Shown one piece after another: positions 1-12,459 of a stretch of DNA of 64,000 nucleotides. The stretch comes from Onchocerca lupi. Lineage: Eukaryota > Nematoda > Chromadorea > Rhabditida > Onchocercidae. The notes under the pieces were generated by a model. That model saw only the letters and a program-made list of their open reading frames with translations, was not told where the DNA came from and did no database searches. The translations under genes were made by a program, and so were the position numbers. Each line of letters begins with the position of its first letter. Position 1 is the stretch's first letter. The stretch spans positions 184,839 to 248,838 of the forward strand of contig JAOVVO010000033.1 of the NCBI GenBank assembly GCA_028564675.1. The letters are read 5' to 3'.

Positions 1-2479
1 ATTGACTAGTTTTCATTTATTGTTATTTGTAGATAAATTTAAGAATTTAAATTAAAACAGAAGAAAGGAGCGAACAACTTGAATTGTACCTTAAGTTTAC
101 TGTATTCCTGCAACACATTTGTACCACTTAACTGTGCAAATAAGCTAATTAGGTTAATTGTCCAAATGAAAAATAAGCATGCGATAATTAATGTCTGCCA
201 TCCGTAGCCTTTGTAACCAAGTTGTATGTATACATCACTGTTGTGCCAAATAAATGAGCTAGCGAACAGAGCGATGAATGAGAAACTCTGAATTAATTTG
301 AAATTTATTTGAATTAAATTTCATATCGATATTTCATTTTAATCTTATTTCGCCAGAATTTTAAGTGAACCGATATTATCAGCATTATGGTGCTATTGGG
401 CGAGGATGCAATAATTGAAAATTTTTCCAATAATCCATTGCTGATTAAATCAAGCATAATTTATAAATATATGGCATAATGTAATATAGTATAATTATTG
501 TTTCTAATCTATTCTATTTTATGATACTGTCCAATTTGTTATCACCTCTGAACATTTCATAGCAAACTATACAAATCAAAATTTGAGCAAAGTCTTCAAA
601 AAAAAAAAAAAAAAAAATGGATACCAATTGTGCGACAGTTACGCTTGTGTAACTTTTTCTAATAATATTTCCGCCCATTTGATATCATCTATAAAATGCT
701 GCTTCCATTATCTATAAATAATTACTGCAATACAATGACAAAAACTGATTATGATCATTTCATAGTAATGTTTGGATAGACTGTTCTAGTGAAAGTAACT
801 GATATAGGCTGTGATAATGAAGTATTGTACTATGTTTAGTATCACTACCAAATCTTTCTTATCATACTTATTTGTACCAAAGACAAAGATACTGTATTTC
901 ATATTCATATAAGGCAAGCAGCTATTGGGTTAAAAAGAAATGTGTTTCTTGATAGGTGTGGAATTATGAAAAGAAATTGAAGAAAAATATGGTAAAATCA
1001 TTTTCATTTATGGAGAGGAAAGCGGAGAAAGCAATTGATACGTGATACGTGCAACGATTTGGAATGTCTTTTCACTTCAGCACATAACATTACAATTATT
1101 GTACGAAAACAGAGATATTTGAGCCGTGTGACACACTCCAAGAGACAATGAGAATGGAAATATTTTTCATGACGAGAGGAAAGTTTTGATTTAAACTTGA
1201 AGTTGGCATTACATGTGATCGTACTAGTCATCCTCCGACATGCACTTTCCACTCTTTCCTTTCCTTCTTTTTCTCGGAATTGCATGGCTATTTTTATGCT
1301 ATCATTTATGGAAATGAATATCAAGTGTTGTGTACTAACTTTTCAACTTCAAAATGAATAAAAAATAAGTTGAAAACTTGACATGGGTGATAAACTAAAG
1401 GAATCAGTAATGCTTCATCCTACAATATTGGTTTTTCTTTCATTGTTTATATTCTATTCATTATTCTTCTTTAACTCAAAACTTTACAAAATTTAGATTA
1501 AAAAAGATTTGAAGTAACATAGTACAAAATTTTAATTGTCATAATAATATTTTAATATGTTTCATTTAAAATTAAAATTACGAAATTTGAATTTGAGTGC
1601 ATGAATAATTGAATAATATGTAAAGAGAAAATAAAAATCAAAATATTTGATGCTTTTTATGGTTCTAGCAAAATATTGAATAATTTCGGCTATAAAATAT
1701 TGTTAATGTAAACGTAGCATTGTGCTATTTTCAAGTGATATAAGTTTGTTGACTTATCTAGCTTTGCATATATTCTTGCACCTTCTTCATAGTCATATTG
1801 TCAACGGAAGTATTCATGTACAGAATAAATTATAAATGTTTCTCTTGGCGAATTGAACACTGATAGACGAGTTTTTAGTACTGATAATGATGAGAATAAT
1901 TGATATGAACTTTCAGTGCTGATAATGGTAACAAGAATTAATATGAACTTTTAGTACTGATAATGGTGATAAGAATAATGGCAATAAAAAGAGGGCCAGT
2001 CAATATTGCTGTCCAGCCTTTTAATATAGTATAACAGATTGACGATGCATTTCAAATTTTTGGGATATTCATCGCTTTCATTGTTCAATATTTGCTATCA
2101 ATAATCAACATATGCAGTACTGAATTGTTAAGTTAACTTTCTTGTTAATAATGAAAGAAATATTCAAATTTTTATTGCATAATTTACATAAAGATCTCAT
2201 CAAAATCTTTAGAATTTTGCTTTTAATCAATCTATGAAATTATCCATAGCAGTATCAGTCGGTCGGTTCCTGCTTTTTGATAAAATTGAAGTTGCAAAAA
2301 TTACAGTGTTCGTGCAAGAATTTTAGTAAGATAGAAATAAAATGAGGGGATTCAGATAAAAATTGAAATCTTATGTTATTAAGTCCTTGTTTCATCAGAA
2401 AAAGAATTCTCTTGATATTGCTACATTCCGATTAAAATTATTTCATCGATCATGCAAAATGAAGGTATAATTGACGAGA
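1..2479. other. Left-edge region without a recognised gene
   Basis: I see no convincing exon chain on either strand. A 106-codon open frame at 1004-1324 on the minus strand has no recognisable motif and no supporting neighbour exons. A pure A run lies near 598-617. A short tandem repeat (1872-1983) is listed separately. The region probably contains upstream sequence of the F-box gene and intergenic DNA. Confidence 0.5.
1872..1983. repeat. Three-copy tandem repeat, about 38-39 bp period
   Basis: Three imperfect units sit head to tail at about 1872-1910, 1911-1948 and 1949-1983. Each starts with a TTTTAGTACTGATAATG-like core followed by an AGAATAAT-like stretch. The copies differ by scattered substitutions and one-base length changes, so the array is not new. 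No coding role is visible. Confidence 0.75.
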
Positions 2480-5317
2480 ATGTTGGATCACCTATCAGAT
2501 GATGTCATTTGGCGTCTATTTCGATATCTTGATATAAAAAGCAGGATTCGACTTGCTGCTGTCAATACTGCCTTTTATAGGCTATTCAGTAAGGTGCTGT
2601 TGGATCACACTATTAAAGAAATAATATTAATATTCTTGATTTTTTAAATCTTTCAAATTTTCAACATCCTCAAACAACTAATTTTGCAACACACACAATT
2701 CTGTTGATTGATTACTTATTTGTTGATTTTAATTGAGAAAATGGAGCGTAAATTTATGATGGAACGGTTTAGGAAATAATTTTTCTCATTTTTTTTAAAA
2801 AAACTGAAGAAGATAAAAAAAAAAATTCTTATATAAAGGAAGTGAATTATTGGGAAAGAAACCGTACCCCGTCATGATCCGCGTGGTCGCTCCAGCTAGT
2901 CTATATCAATAAAAATCCATTAATTTAATTTTACTTATCATAGGTGTAACAGGTAGAAAAAAAAAGAAAAAAACAGGTATATCTATACAAAAACATGAAG
3001 CTAGTCGAATGCAACGTTCTATAAAAATTGCAAAGCAATCGGTGAAGCATTTGATTATTTATCGACTATTATCCAGCAGTGAATCAATGATTTGGCTGGA
3101 AACATTTTTTTGGGCGGGGAGTACATTTACATTTTTATTTTTTTTATATGGCGGGAAACACATTTATCATTACGGCCTTTTGGCGGTAAACATATTTATC
3201 TTTAAGGACAGGTTTTAAAAGTAGATATATCTATATAGAAACACTTATTTGCACTTATTCGAATGCAACATTGTATCGAAAGCTACAACGAACATTTACA
3301 TTTTATTCATATGGGAATAGAAAAAAGTTGGAAGATAACGAGCAAGAGCAAGAGCAAGAGCAAAAGTTAGCAGTTAGAACTGATAATTGAATTTTAGTGG
3401 GAAGATGTGCTGTGCTGTTCGATTCATGGCAGTGGCATCACTTTGTCCGGAGAAGGTTTTATAATAGAAGTGGACCATCAACATTCAATTAATCAATATG
3501 TTTGTCGCATTTTTTCCAAGAACAAGAGCTAAATAGTAGCCAGAAGTTCTGGGACTGAAATGTACTAAATCAACTAGGCAATGATTCTATGGAGACAGAA
3601 AAAGGATGAAGTAGTAGCCAAAAAAATCAATTTCTCAACTGATTCCAAAGCTCACTGCAATCTCAATTTGTCTCGATGTGATTTTTAAAATGAGAAGGAA
3701 TGGAATGATTGAAGTCTCAAGAATATCTTTCAGGCATTTCAGAAATGAGCGAATAAAGGTGAAAGAAATGATGAAAATTCTACTTGTAGAAATCGATACT
3801 AGCACCACTCCTGAAACGATGCCCAGTGATCCGGAAATTAGCAATCCATGATGAACGTATTTTACGTAATGTAAATGAAAATGTACTACATGATTTGGTG
3901 AATATCGATGAACTTCATATTTGCAGCAACTTTTTCGCTCAGTACGTAACTTTTAGGGTAAAAATGAGAAAAAATTGCTATTTTCATTATATGAACAAAT
4001 TCTTCTTTGTCATACTGAAAATCAAAAGATTTTTTTTTTGTAAGATTAAAACAAAATCATTATTTTGATCTCAATTATTCTTAATTATTATTTTTAATTA
4101 TGCAACATGAACAACTGAAAACATTGATTCTCAATGATATCAAGAGTAAAAAATATTTCTGAAATTTTATTTATTATTGGGAAATACAATTATTTGTATC
4201 GTAATTAGGGTTAGTGTACTTTACAATAAAATGTCATTCTCAATAGAATGATTGATGATATATTTCATCGGAAGGATATTAAATACCATTATTGCAAAAT
4301 TTAATTCATTATTGATTTCTTTTCAAAGATATTATCAAGCATACATTTTTTTAGAAGTCTTATAAAGAGAAATTTAATTTTTCTAACGGAGCGATCAATC
4401 AGGAAAGAACTTTTTCTTTTCCTTAAGGAAATAGATATTTAGGAGTCAGTATGATCCGCTAATTGCATCACTATTTTCATTCTCGAAACTGTACGTGCTT
4501 CATATACAACAACGATATAACGAGGATAAATGTCATTGGAATATTGTGCAAGAAGAACATGTGAAGCAACTTGCTTCAACATCTCTTGGTGACATCAAGT
4601 TGCAAGTATGCAATGATCGATCCAAATCTCAATGATGTTTGATTGAAAAAATTTTATTCAATTAGGATTTACTTTCCTCAAATCTATGATTTTATTATCT
4701 CCAGGCTGCAATTTGCAGGGTGTCGTAATAACAGGATCAGTCTTAAAGTTACTTTGTTTGAAATATCAGAAAACATTAGAAAAGCTATGCTTGATGGGTG
4801 CTCTCGTACCATCTCAGGATGCGTCTACTTGCTTTCAAGCTATAAGTAAGCTTTTGATCAGTATTATTGCAAATATATTCTATGACAATTTCTCATTACT
4901 TTAGTATTACAATATGCAGTATCATTTAGTATTTCAATAATCGAATGTTTCACTCTTGTGATAATTCCTTATTATTTTGCAGATAATTTGGATCGTTTAA
5001 ATTATTTAACACTGGCTCCATCGCTGTATTCGATTAGTACAACTAATAAGGCATTTTTTAAAAGTTATCCTTCATTGAAGAATTCCAAAACATTAAAATT
5101 GGTAGCGGCCTATGTGTCAAGACCAGATGTATCACAGCTGAAGCTATTGCTACAACAAATATTTCCAGTTAACGTCGAGCAATTAATACTTTACGATGAA
5201 AGCTATCGCTCAGCTTACCAGATTGAGCAGGAATTGAAAAAATTCAAATGCAAGGTTCTAATAAGCTCAGCAATATATAAACACTTCAAGTGGGCTGTCA
5301 AAGAAAATGAAAGATAG
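2480..5317 (+). CDS. F-box protein, substrate-adaptor type
   Basis: Six phase-compatible exons: 2480-2593, 3398-3499, 3790-3945, 4450-4605, 4719-4845 and 4983-5317 (stop). They give about 330 aa. The first exon encodes an F-box: MLDHLSDDVIWRLFRYLDIK at the very N terminus, followed by a helix ending NTAFYRLFSK and, in the next exon, the WEDVLC segment that fits the end of the fold. F-box proteins bind SKP1 and bring substrates to SCF (Cullin-1) ubiquitin ligases. The remainder is rich in Leu and Ile with segments such as CPVIRKLAIHDERIL and NIDELHICSN, suggesting irregular leucine-rich repeats, but no named family was recognised. The ATG at 2480 is chosen because the F-box begins there; the first donor (AAG|GTGCTG) is weak. 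The intron 2594-3397 holds Helitron-derived repeats. AATAAA lies at about 5417. Confidence 0.7.
2860..3315 (-). mobile_element. Helitron-derived repeat fragments in an F-box gene intron
   Basis: Minus-strand copies of the subterminal unit seen at 7261, 30927 and 59740 appear at about 2975-3060 and 3215-3313; the core ATTCGAATGCAAC is its reverse complement. A GACTAGC-type end lies near 2895-2910 next to a GC-richer stretch resembling the tail of the 59740 element. A GGCGGTAAACATATTTATC motif at about 3170 links to the dispersed repeat at 23821 and 33374. The pieces are diverged and nested, so exact ends are uncertain. Confidence 0.55.
3340..3364. repeat. GAGCAA hexanucleotide repeat
   Basis: About four tandem GAGCAA units lie in the first intron of the F-box gene, 30 nt before the next exon's acceptor region. 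It is a simple microsatellite. Confidence 0.8.
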
Positions 5318-5489
5318 GAATCAAATGAGAAATAACTTTGCAACTTATATTTTATGATTTCATGACTCGTTATACAAAGATTCTTTTTCCATATTCTAAC
5401 TCAATCTGAACAATGAAATAAAATAGTCTGATTTTAATATAGAGAAAATTCATACGTCTTAATCAATAACGGAAAATAAAGTCTTCGAG

Positions 5490-6725
5490 ATGCAAATTAA
5501 AAGCGGACTGACAATTGAATTGATTCTGAAAATTCTATCTATTATTACATTACATTTCTGCTATATTAAAATCAAACTATTTGATTTCAACATGTTTTTT
5601 ATGCCATACCTAATTCTGCAAATATTTGTTCAGGTTCAGTTTTGCCGTGATGACGACATAATCGTCGATAGTTATTGGATGAATGGTAAAAGCGAACTAA
5701 TAACGCATACATTATGGAAGCCACCCTATAAAACCAATACTTCCTTGTCAGAAATGGTTTCTATTTTCTATACGTTTCTATTTTCTATACTGAAATTTGA
5801 AAAAACATGAAATTCGTCTATTTTATTGAGTTACTTTGATTGCCCTTAGTTATCATCAGCACTTCAACAATACATTATACGTCTTCCATGAAGATGATTC
5901 GGTCATAGAGAATGCAATATTTGTTTGTTGTAAGGCAAAAATCTGATAACAATGACTGAAAAAGTACCATTTGCATACATTTAGTTGCCAGAATGGTACT
6001 GTATATTGAGCGAACTTATGGAAACAGCAATGATGAGTGAATATTCATGCAGATCTTCATCGAGCACTCATACCGCTCAGAATATATCGCAACTTGATGA
6101 ATGTATTTGCATGAACCATTCCGCATCATGTAAGTTCAGTTCTAGTGCAGCTCACAATTAAAGTTAGTAGCAGCAAGCAAATACCAAAAAACTTAAACAT
6201 TAATGAATTCTTCTGATCTTATTACATCTTCTATATCCAAGATATAATCTCCGCATTTTTCGCAGTGTGATAATGTACAAGATCCTCCGGAACATTTATT
6301 TATCCTTAAAATGAAAAGAAATGTATTAAGTCAATATGACAAAATGTTGCGCAGATATGCTAATTGCGATATGATTATAGTTAGTTATAAAGCTATCAAA
6401 TAAACTAAAAAAAAAAAAAAAAAAAATGGTAGGAAATATTTGGGTGCTATACGAGTTTCAATAGCCGAGTTCGGATATTTGGAACGATTCGTGATTTGCA
6501 AACACTGCACAGAGAATTTATGAAATATTTTTGCGAGAAGATTCTAACTCTATTCATTGCAGATAATGATGGAAATCAAGCAGCTTTATACTCATTGCAG
6601 GATACAATGCTGGAAGGTTTGTTTAGGATTGCTCTCAAACATTTTGATTTGATGAACGAAATGTTTACTTTGAATATGCATAGCGTAATCATAAATCTTG
6701 AAAACATTTTAGATATAAGTGGATA
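5490..6725 (+). CDS. Unrecognised gene downstream of the F-box gene
   Basis: Several coding-looking exons follow the F-box gene after 172 nt. The first is open from the ATG at 5490 to about 5755 and starts MQIKSGLTIELILKIL, which loosely resembles an F-box N terminus. Likely further exons are 5885-5940 (HFNNTLYVFHEDDSVIENAI), about 5981-6130 (starting LPEWYCILSELMETAMMSEY), about 6267-6380 (CDNVQDPPEHLFILKMKRN) and 6430-6725 (starting EIFGCYTSFNSRV, ending ENILDISG). The junction between the third and fourth exons does not join in frame by my reading, so an exon is missing or the model is wrong. No family was recognised. The head-to-tail spacing suggests co-transcription with the F-box gene. 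It might also be a decaying second F-box gene. Confidence 0.45.
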
Positions 6726-7260
6726 AATTTAAAAACCCTAGATTTCTGCATATAACTGGAAATTATGGGAAAAGAAGATAACTGTTTTGTGATGGCAACT
6801 AATTAAGTGTACCATAATGTTTCTCTAAATAAAAGAAAAAATAAAACGTACACATGCAAATGTTAAAAACTGTTTTGATAATTTTCTAACCCACAAAATA
6901 TTTAAAAATCAACTATTGAAGTTTTGGAAGTCATTCATCAAATTAAAACATAAAACAGTAAGGCATATTCTGCATAAATTATTTTCCTTCCTAATAAATC
7001 ATTATCTAAAACTTCTCTAAAAATTCCAAGCTTCTGGTAAGCGGAATATTCTATTTTACATCCTTACACTGCAATTGCAATCTAAATATGCATTAATTTT
7101 AACTGCAACATTTCGGGAAGGGAATAAAATAGCAGCCTTTTTCACTAGTAATCACGCTCTCAACTTATCCTAATCTTTTCGCGGCTTCACGGTCAAAGTA
7201 TCCAAGCTATCCATCAATCCGCTAGCGAATGGCCAATGATCATCCCTTCTCCTCCATTAA

Positions 7261-7496
7261 TCTATATGAATAAAAATGTAAATGTTCCTTGTTACCGATC
7301 TTAAATTTCCGAAAGTTCTTCACCGATTACTTTGAAATTTTAAAGCAACGTTGCATTCGAATAGGTGCGTGTTTCTACATAAATATATACCTACCTTTTC
7401 TCTACCTATCACACCTGTAAAGGTAAAAGTAATGAAACGAAATAAACTTACTGACCACATCTACTTCCCGAAATAGTCTATATAATATCCAGCTAG
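7261..7496 (+). mobile_element. Short non-autonomous Helitron-like element
   Basis: It begins TCTATATGAATAAAAATG right after an A (7260). It carries the family's subterminal block (TGCATTCGAATAGGTGCGTG at about 7347-7366) and ends in CTAG at 7493-7496, followed by T. A 5' TC, a 3' CTAG and insertion between A and T are the classic Helitron signature. At 236 bp it has no coding capacity. A second TCTATATAA near 7478 suggests nesting, so the 3' end is less certain than the 5' end. Confidence 0.6.
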
Positions 7497-8380
7497 TCTA
7501 TGATGAAACCTTTGCTCTGCTTCCAAAGTTATTTGCTTGATTCTCAAAACGATTGATTGCTTCCAGTAATTATCTGATCCTTTATTTCTCTGTCACCATG
7601 TCAGGAAAAGGCTAAAGACTTGTACGATGGTTTGAGCAGACAGTGAGTGTGTTGAGATAATATGGACTATGGAGAGAGTGGGGATGGTGGTGTGGTGCAT
7701 TCACGAAGGCTTGCTTACCTAAATGGCGGAATAGACCTAGGTGAAACGGGTTGACGGGGCAGTAGGCTTGTGAATTACGGGTTTTATATGTGCTGGTTTG
7801 TCACCGACTTATTTTTAGTGTTAAATATATTTGAGACGTTTATTTACGTGAATATATACGTCATGTAAATATTTATTATATGAAGGTTTAATTTCTTTCT
7901 TCGTTGTCCTGCACCTACGATTACCTTTCTTATGGATTAATTTGCAGTTTGCTAACTGATACCTAACCGTAAATCTCCTTCCTAGCTTTATCAGTAATGA
8001 TATGAAATGAGAAATCTAATCCTTAAGAAGGAGGAGGAGAGAATTGAACGTATATATATATACTGCTTTGTTTCGTAAATAGATTGAATTACCCGGTAAT
8101 CTAAGTTGTGAAAAAAAAATAACATAAAAGGTTATCAGTCGCTAAGCGATAGTAGACATGCTACTCCTGTTATCTATTCTGTTTATTGTATTACCTGTTG
8201 TTCACAATTATATCAGTGAAGAACTGGAGAAGAATAAGCGATTGAATTGACGAATTCTGTTTTGTGATTGATAGCATAGATTTTTTTTTTCATTAAATCG
8301 CTTTACTGACAGATACGTTCTTTCTTTACGTTTCACAGTGTAACAGCTTGCTCAAATATGTTATCTGTTGTAAAACTTTT

Positions 8381-8387
8381 GTTGCAG
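8381..8387 (+). promoter_or_regulatory. Probable spliced-leader acceptor of rps-16
   Basis: The sequence GTTGCAG ends 11 nt before the ATG at 8399. No upstream exon is visible, and ribosomal-protein mRNAs of nematodes are typically trans-spliced with such very short 5' UTRs. The assignment is inferred from position. Confidence 0.55.
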
Positions 8388-8398
8388 CACTCGCAATT

Positions 8399-9433
8399 AT
8401 GGTTATTACTCAATCTGTGCAGGTATTTGGAAGGAAGAAGACTGCTACTGCTGTTGCTTATTGCAAGAAAGGACGCGGTCTTATTAAGGTATTTCTTTAC
8501 TTGCAGTTAATGATTTTACTAGTTCTTCAAATTTTTTTTTTGGCAACTAGTTCATTCAACTGAAAAGATAAAATAATATGTTCGGAAATTTCATAATTTC
8601 TTCGATGCTAAGAATTTCTTCCGTTGTTTCTTGATTAGTTATTGTTTTAGGTTAATGGCCGACCTTTAGAACACATACAACCAGAAATCTTGCGCATCAA
8701 ACTTCAGGTATGTTATATTAAGTCCGGTTAATCTAAAGTCTTTCAAAAGTTTGCTCATAATGCTAAAATTTTAAGCAGCTATCTGTAATTTATTTACTTA
8801 GCAACCAATTTATTGACGATTTGTATTTCAAAAATCTTTTCTTTCCAGGAACCACTGCTAATATTGGGCAAGGAACGTTATCAAGATGTAGATATAAGAG
8901 TGAGGGTAAATGGCGGTGGACATGTCGCTCAGGTTACTTTCATTTTGATTTTTCTGAAATTCGTTGCCTGTGAAGCAGAATAGACTGATATTGTGAGTGT
9001 CGATCGACGTGTGTATTGTTGATTTCAGTATATTCTAGATCACATAAGCATGGTTTCATCTTGATGACTCATGCGATCTCACAAATCCATCGAATTATAT
9101 AAGTAAATGGAATTGCTTTATTATATTAACATAAAGCTTACTTTGATGATATTACTTTAATTTATTAATGATAGCTGCGAATGAGTTAGATAAAATCATT
9201 TCCAACGAATGAAATAAACTGAATTTTTGCAGATTTATGCAATTCGGCAGGCGTTAGCGAAAGCCATCGTTGCGTATTATCAAAAGTTCGTTGATGAGCA
9301 GAGTAAAAAAGAGCTTAAAGAACAATTGGTATCGTATGATCGTAATTTGTTGGTGGCAGATCCTCGACGACGGGAACCGAAAAAGTTCGGTGGCCCCGGT
9401 GCAAGGGCTCGATATCAGAAATCATACCGTTAA
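8399..9433 (+). CDS. rps-16: 40S ribosomal protein S16 (uS9)
   Basis: Four exons, 8399-8488, 8651-8707, 8849-8932 and 9233-9433, join in phase to a complete 143-aa protein, close to the usual length of about 146. The N terminus MVITQSVQVFGRKKTATAVA matches eukaryotic S16. The protein continues through VNGRPLEHIQPEILRIKL and GGHVAQIYAIRQALAKAIV and ends with the basic tail KFGGPGARARYQKSYR, the conserved C-terminal tail that reaches the decoding centre. The protein is part of the head of the small ribosomal subunit. The start is supported by the acceptor 11 nt upstream and by homology. AATAAA lies at 9470. Introns are 141-300 nt. No anomaly is visible. Confidence 0.97.
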
Positions 9434-9737
9434 TATACATTTTATTTTTTTTGTTTTTTTTCTACAGTAAATAAATTGTTGAATAATCATGATCTGTCGC
9501 ATAAACAAATGACACAAAACCTCTTTTGAATTCTCCCAAAATTACGAACCAAATTAACTGTCTTTGGGTGTTCACCTAGAACTTTGGTTTGCCGGATACA
9601 AGATCACTATAGAAAGGTGAATGTTGCAAAAGTGTAAGATATCCTCTGAAACGGCATTCGGTTATATCAACAACTAAAGTAGTGAAAACACAAAAAGATA
9701 TCGGAAAAGGCGAGATATAAGACAAGGAAAGCACACC

Positions 9738-10352
9738 TCATTTTTTTATAATGCATTTTACTGTACATAGAAGTGAATTAAAGCAAAGTACTTTAAAAAG
9801 GCCTAAATTTGGAGCAAGATCTATTTCACTCAGTTGATGTTTTGTATAGCGATATTTAAACATAGATTTTTTGAAGGGAGATATTCTACTTTAATGATTG
9901 CATCTGTATAGACGTACTCAGCAACTGAACTCTATTCTCGTATTTGCTCTTCCATCATCTGCAATGGCAATTGAAAGTAATAAGACCTAAGCATCATAAG
10001 TCTTTTTTATTAATTGAAATGCAAGTCGAAATGCATAAAAAATATTCTTTTGTTTCTAATTATACCGAATATCCACTTCGTAACTCTAAAATATTTGCTC
10101 TAAAATATTTCATCATGATCCTGAAAGTTGAGTCAGATTGGTCAGAAATGATTTTGATATTTTCCAGTCCGATTTCTTAAATATGCCTGTTGATTGTTCT
10201 CCATTTCACCAAACAATCTCAGCTTCACCCTATAAATAATCTTAATAATTTTTCCATAGGATTGCAAAGTTGTTCGACTTTTCACTAAATGGAAAGTATA
10301 GTGGGAAATCATCAATCAGTAATCAGTAAATGACTGATATAATTGAAAAGCA
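9738..10352 (-). pseudogene. Decayed partial copy of the helicase-RBR gene
   Basis: Two stretches align on the same strand with the large minus-strand gene: about 9738-10045 with about 28903-29235, and about 10110-10352 with about 30685-30926. The intervening 1.4 kb of the parent, with four exons, is missing. The copied RRM-like exon (about 10140-10292) starts in frame from a conserved acceptor but reaches stop codons, and the exon at about 9800-9960 has lost its frame after a few codons. Similarity judged by eye is about 75-80 percent, so the copy is old. It continues without a break into the 2107-bp repeated block at 10353, so a single duplication probably covered both. Confidence 0.7.
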
Positions 10353-12459
10353 TCAGAAATAAGAATCACTTACCATGAAACTCTTCCATTCCGCTCGAAA
10401 TTGGCAATTTGAAGTTTCGAACCAATACTACTCGAAAGAATTGATTGCAAATACCTTTAACAAATTCAATATATCACTTGAAACAAGATTCATCTACAAG
10501 AAATATCCATTAATAGTGATATTCCGGACTCTTACTGATCAAATCTCAAGTCTAAAGTAGACTTCTATAGCGTAGTAATGAGAATAAAGCACTATCTTTT
10601 AAGCACAGATTCAAAGCTGCCATAAAAATTAGAACCGAAGAGAGATCAATCTGATGTCATGATGATTAGCACTTATGATAAATGGCATATTTATCCAGTG
10701 GTTTGTCTTTCTTCATTCATTTTAATAGATGCAAAACCAACCGAATGGCCGTTTCATAGCTGATGCAATTATTGATAAACAGATGGAAATATCCCGTAGA
10801 TTTCTTCTGATTTAACATTCTTACAAACTGAAATTTAAAAGAAACAAATATTGAGATGCGTCATCATGTGATGTACAACAATGCAGTTATCTATAAGACG
10901 CAATAGAAAAACTACAAAATTACAAGATTACACACACCTAATATGTGTTTTTGCTGAGTTTGCAACGTAATGATTCTGTATCGTTATCTGCAGGAGGATT
11001 TTTTAAGTCATTTACATTCTCCTCGATACGGCGAAGAATAATTATTATAAATAACTAGGCCTTATGCAGAACTTTCCTTCTTTCGAATTTTTCATAAGGA
11101 TTCATTCGAAACCGAATTCTTAATTATTTGTTGCGATATTACTGATGAACAGCACATCATAGTATATAAACTTCATTCTTTTACAGCGGCTGTGCAGATT
11201 AAAAATACAAGCGAAATGGTCCATTTAGCTTGTAGGACAGATAAAGGGTACCAAACATCGTATCTCTCGATTATGCATATGTTAAGTAGTCGTTACATAT
11301 CGTGATATCTTAAAATTGAGCGTAAAAAAATCAATTTCAGGCGATTCAATGAATTGGATACAACATAATCATTGGAAGCAACTACACATGGATCGTTTTA
11401 GCAAGCAACGAAAGGTTTTATAAAATACTATGCAAGAAATAGTGATGAAAAACAAAACATCTGACCTGACCTTTCCACCTCTAAGTTTTTTTACTGGTCT
11501 CATCCGCTACTAATTTAATACCAAACAAAAAAGATAGGAGCAAATGAATATAACTATTGAGGGGATCGATCATACTGAAATTGAATACCATCAAACTTCT
11601 ATTCACTTCAGAAGCATATTTTTTAGTATACTGTGGAGATTTACCACGAGAACGATGAAGCGAATGATCAAAGTGTGAAGTACAGGAGAAAAAAAGTTCC
11701 GATAATGGAAGCTGAGAAAGGAGCATTTGAACTTTTCGAAGGATGGAAGAAAACATAAGCTCAGTTGTCCAGCGGTATTACTAATTATACAAATTATGAT
11801 CTACAATCTGAAAGGTCTTAAAACAAGTGGTATGTGTATGAATAATTGATTTGTGCTTGTACTTTCGAATGAAGTTTGATTAAAAATTATTAAATTTTTT
11901 TCTAAAAATTTTTCACGTGCACCTTAACGATGAAAAGATGTATCAAAATGAAATATGGAAGGAAGAGGAAAGTGACACATACGAAATTTTCAGAAAATTT
12001 GTCCGTTGCCCTGGAATATATGTATAGGAGAATTGCGGAATGAACATTAAACGATAAGTGTTATATCACTATTATCATTTATCTTTTTTGCTGCACATTC
12101 TCTCTCTAAAGAATGAATCATACATTATGATTTCTCACGTTTTTTTAATCGATACGACGTCACATTCCACGGCAAAATTTAATTTCTTTAACAAAAAGCT
12201 AAGGATGAAACATCACTGGTCATTATTTCTTTGACAGCACACACACTGATAATTTCTGGAGATTAGTTTAAACATCTTGACATTTATGGTTGGAGCAAAT
12301 ATGACGGACTTTATTTTCAAATGAAGCCTCAAAAACGTCTGCCGTAAAATCCGCCCCAATCAATCAATCAATATTCATTTCTAAAATTTCTGATAGCAAT
12401 GAATAATGAAGAAAAATGATCAATCAGTAAAATAGTCGATTACTACACATTCAGATTGT
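10353..12459. repeat. 2107-bp direct repeat, copy 1
   Basis: This block recurs in the same orientation at 34195-36301, offset by exactly 23,842 bp with no length change. The only difference I noticed is T at 12436 against C at 36278. It starts TCAGAAATAAGAATCAC and ends CACATTCAGATTGT, after which the two loci share nothing. On the minus strand it holds an exon ending EEFH (10374-10460) and other possible exons of the helicase gene's 5' part. Here those exons are attached to the decayed pseudogene, so this copy is probably not expressed as part of a full gene. Confidence 0.93.

Larger units (their letters stand above)
6726..8387. other. Spacer between the unrecognised gene and rps-16
   Basis: No exon chain is visible. 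A short Helitron-like element occupies 7261-7496. The stretch 7600-7800 is noticeably less AT-rich than its surroundings but has no open frame of note. The last few hundred bases should contain the rps-16 promoter; no clear TATA or initiator could be assigned. Confidence 0.5.

Noticed and set aside
1004..1324. 106-codon minus-strand open frame
   Set aside because: No motif, no flanking exons and composition like the surroundings; at this AT content such frames occur by chance, especially in short genomes scanned in six frames.
10730..10815. Short plus-strand frame MQNQPNGRFIADAIID in the repeated block
   Set aside because: It ends after 28 codons without a donor, and the minus strand is also open here; no evidence favours the plus strand.
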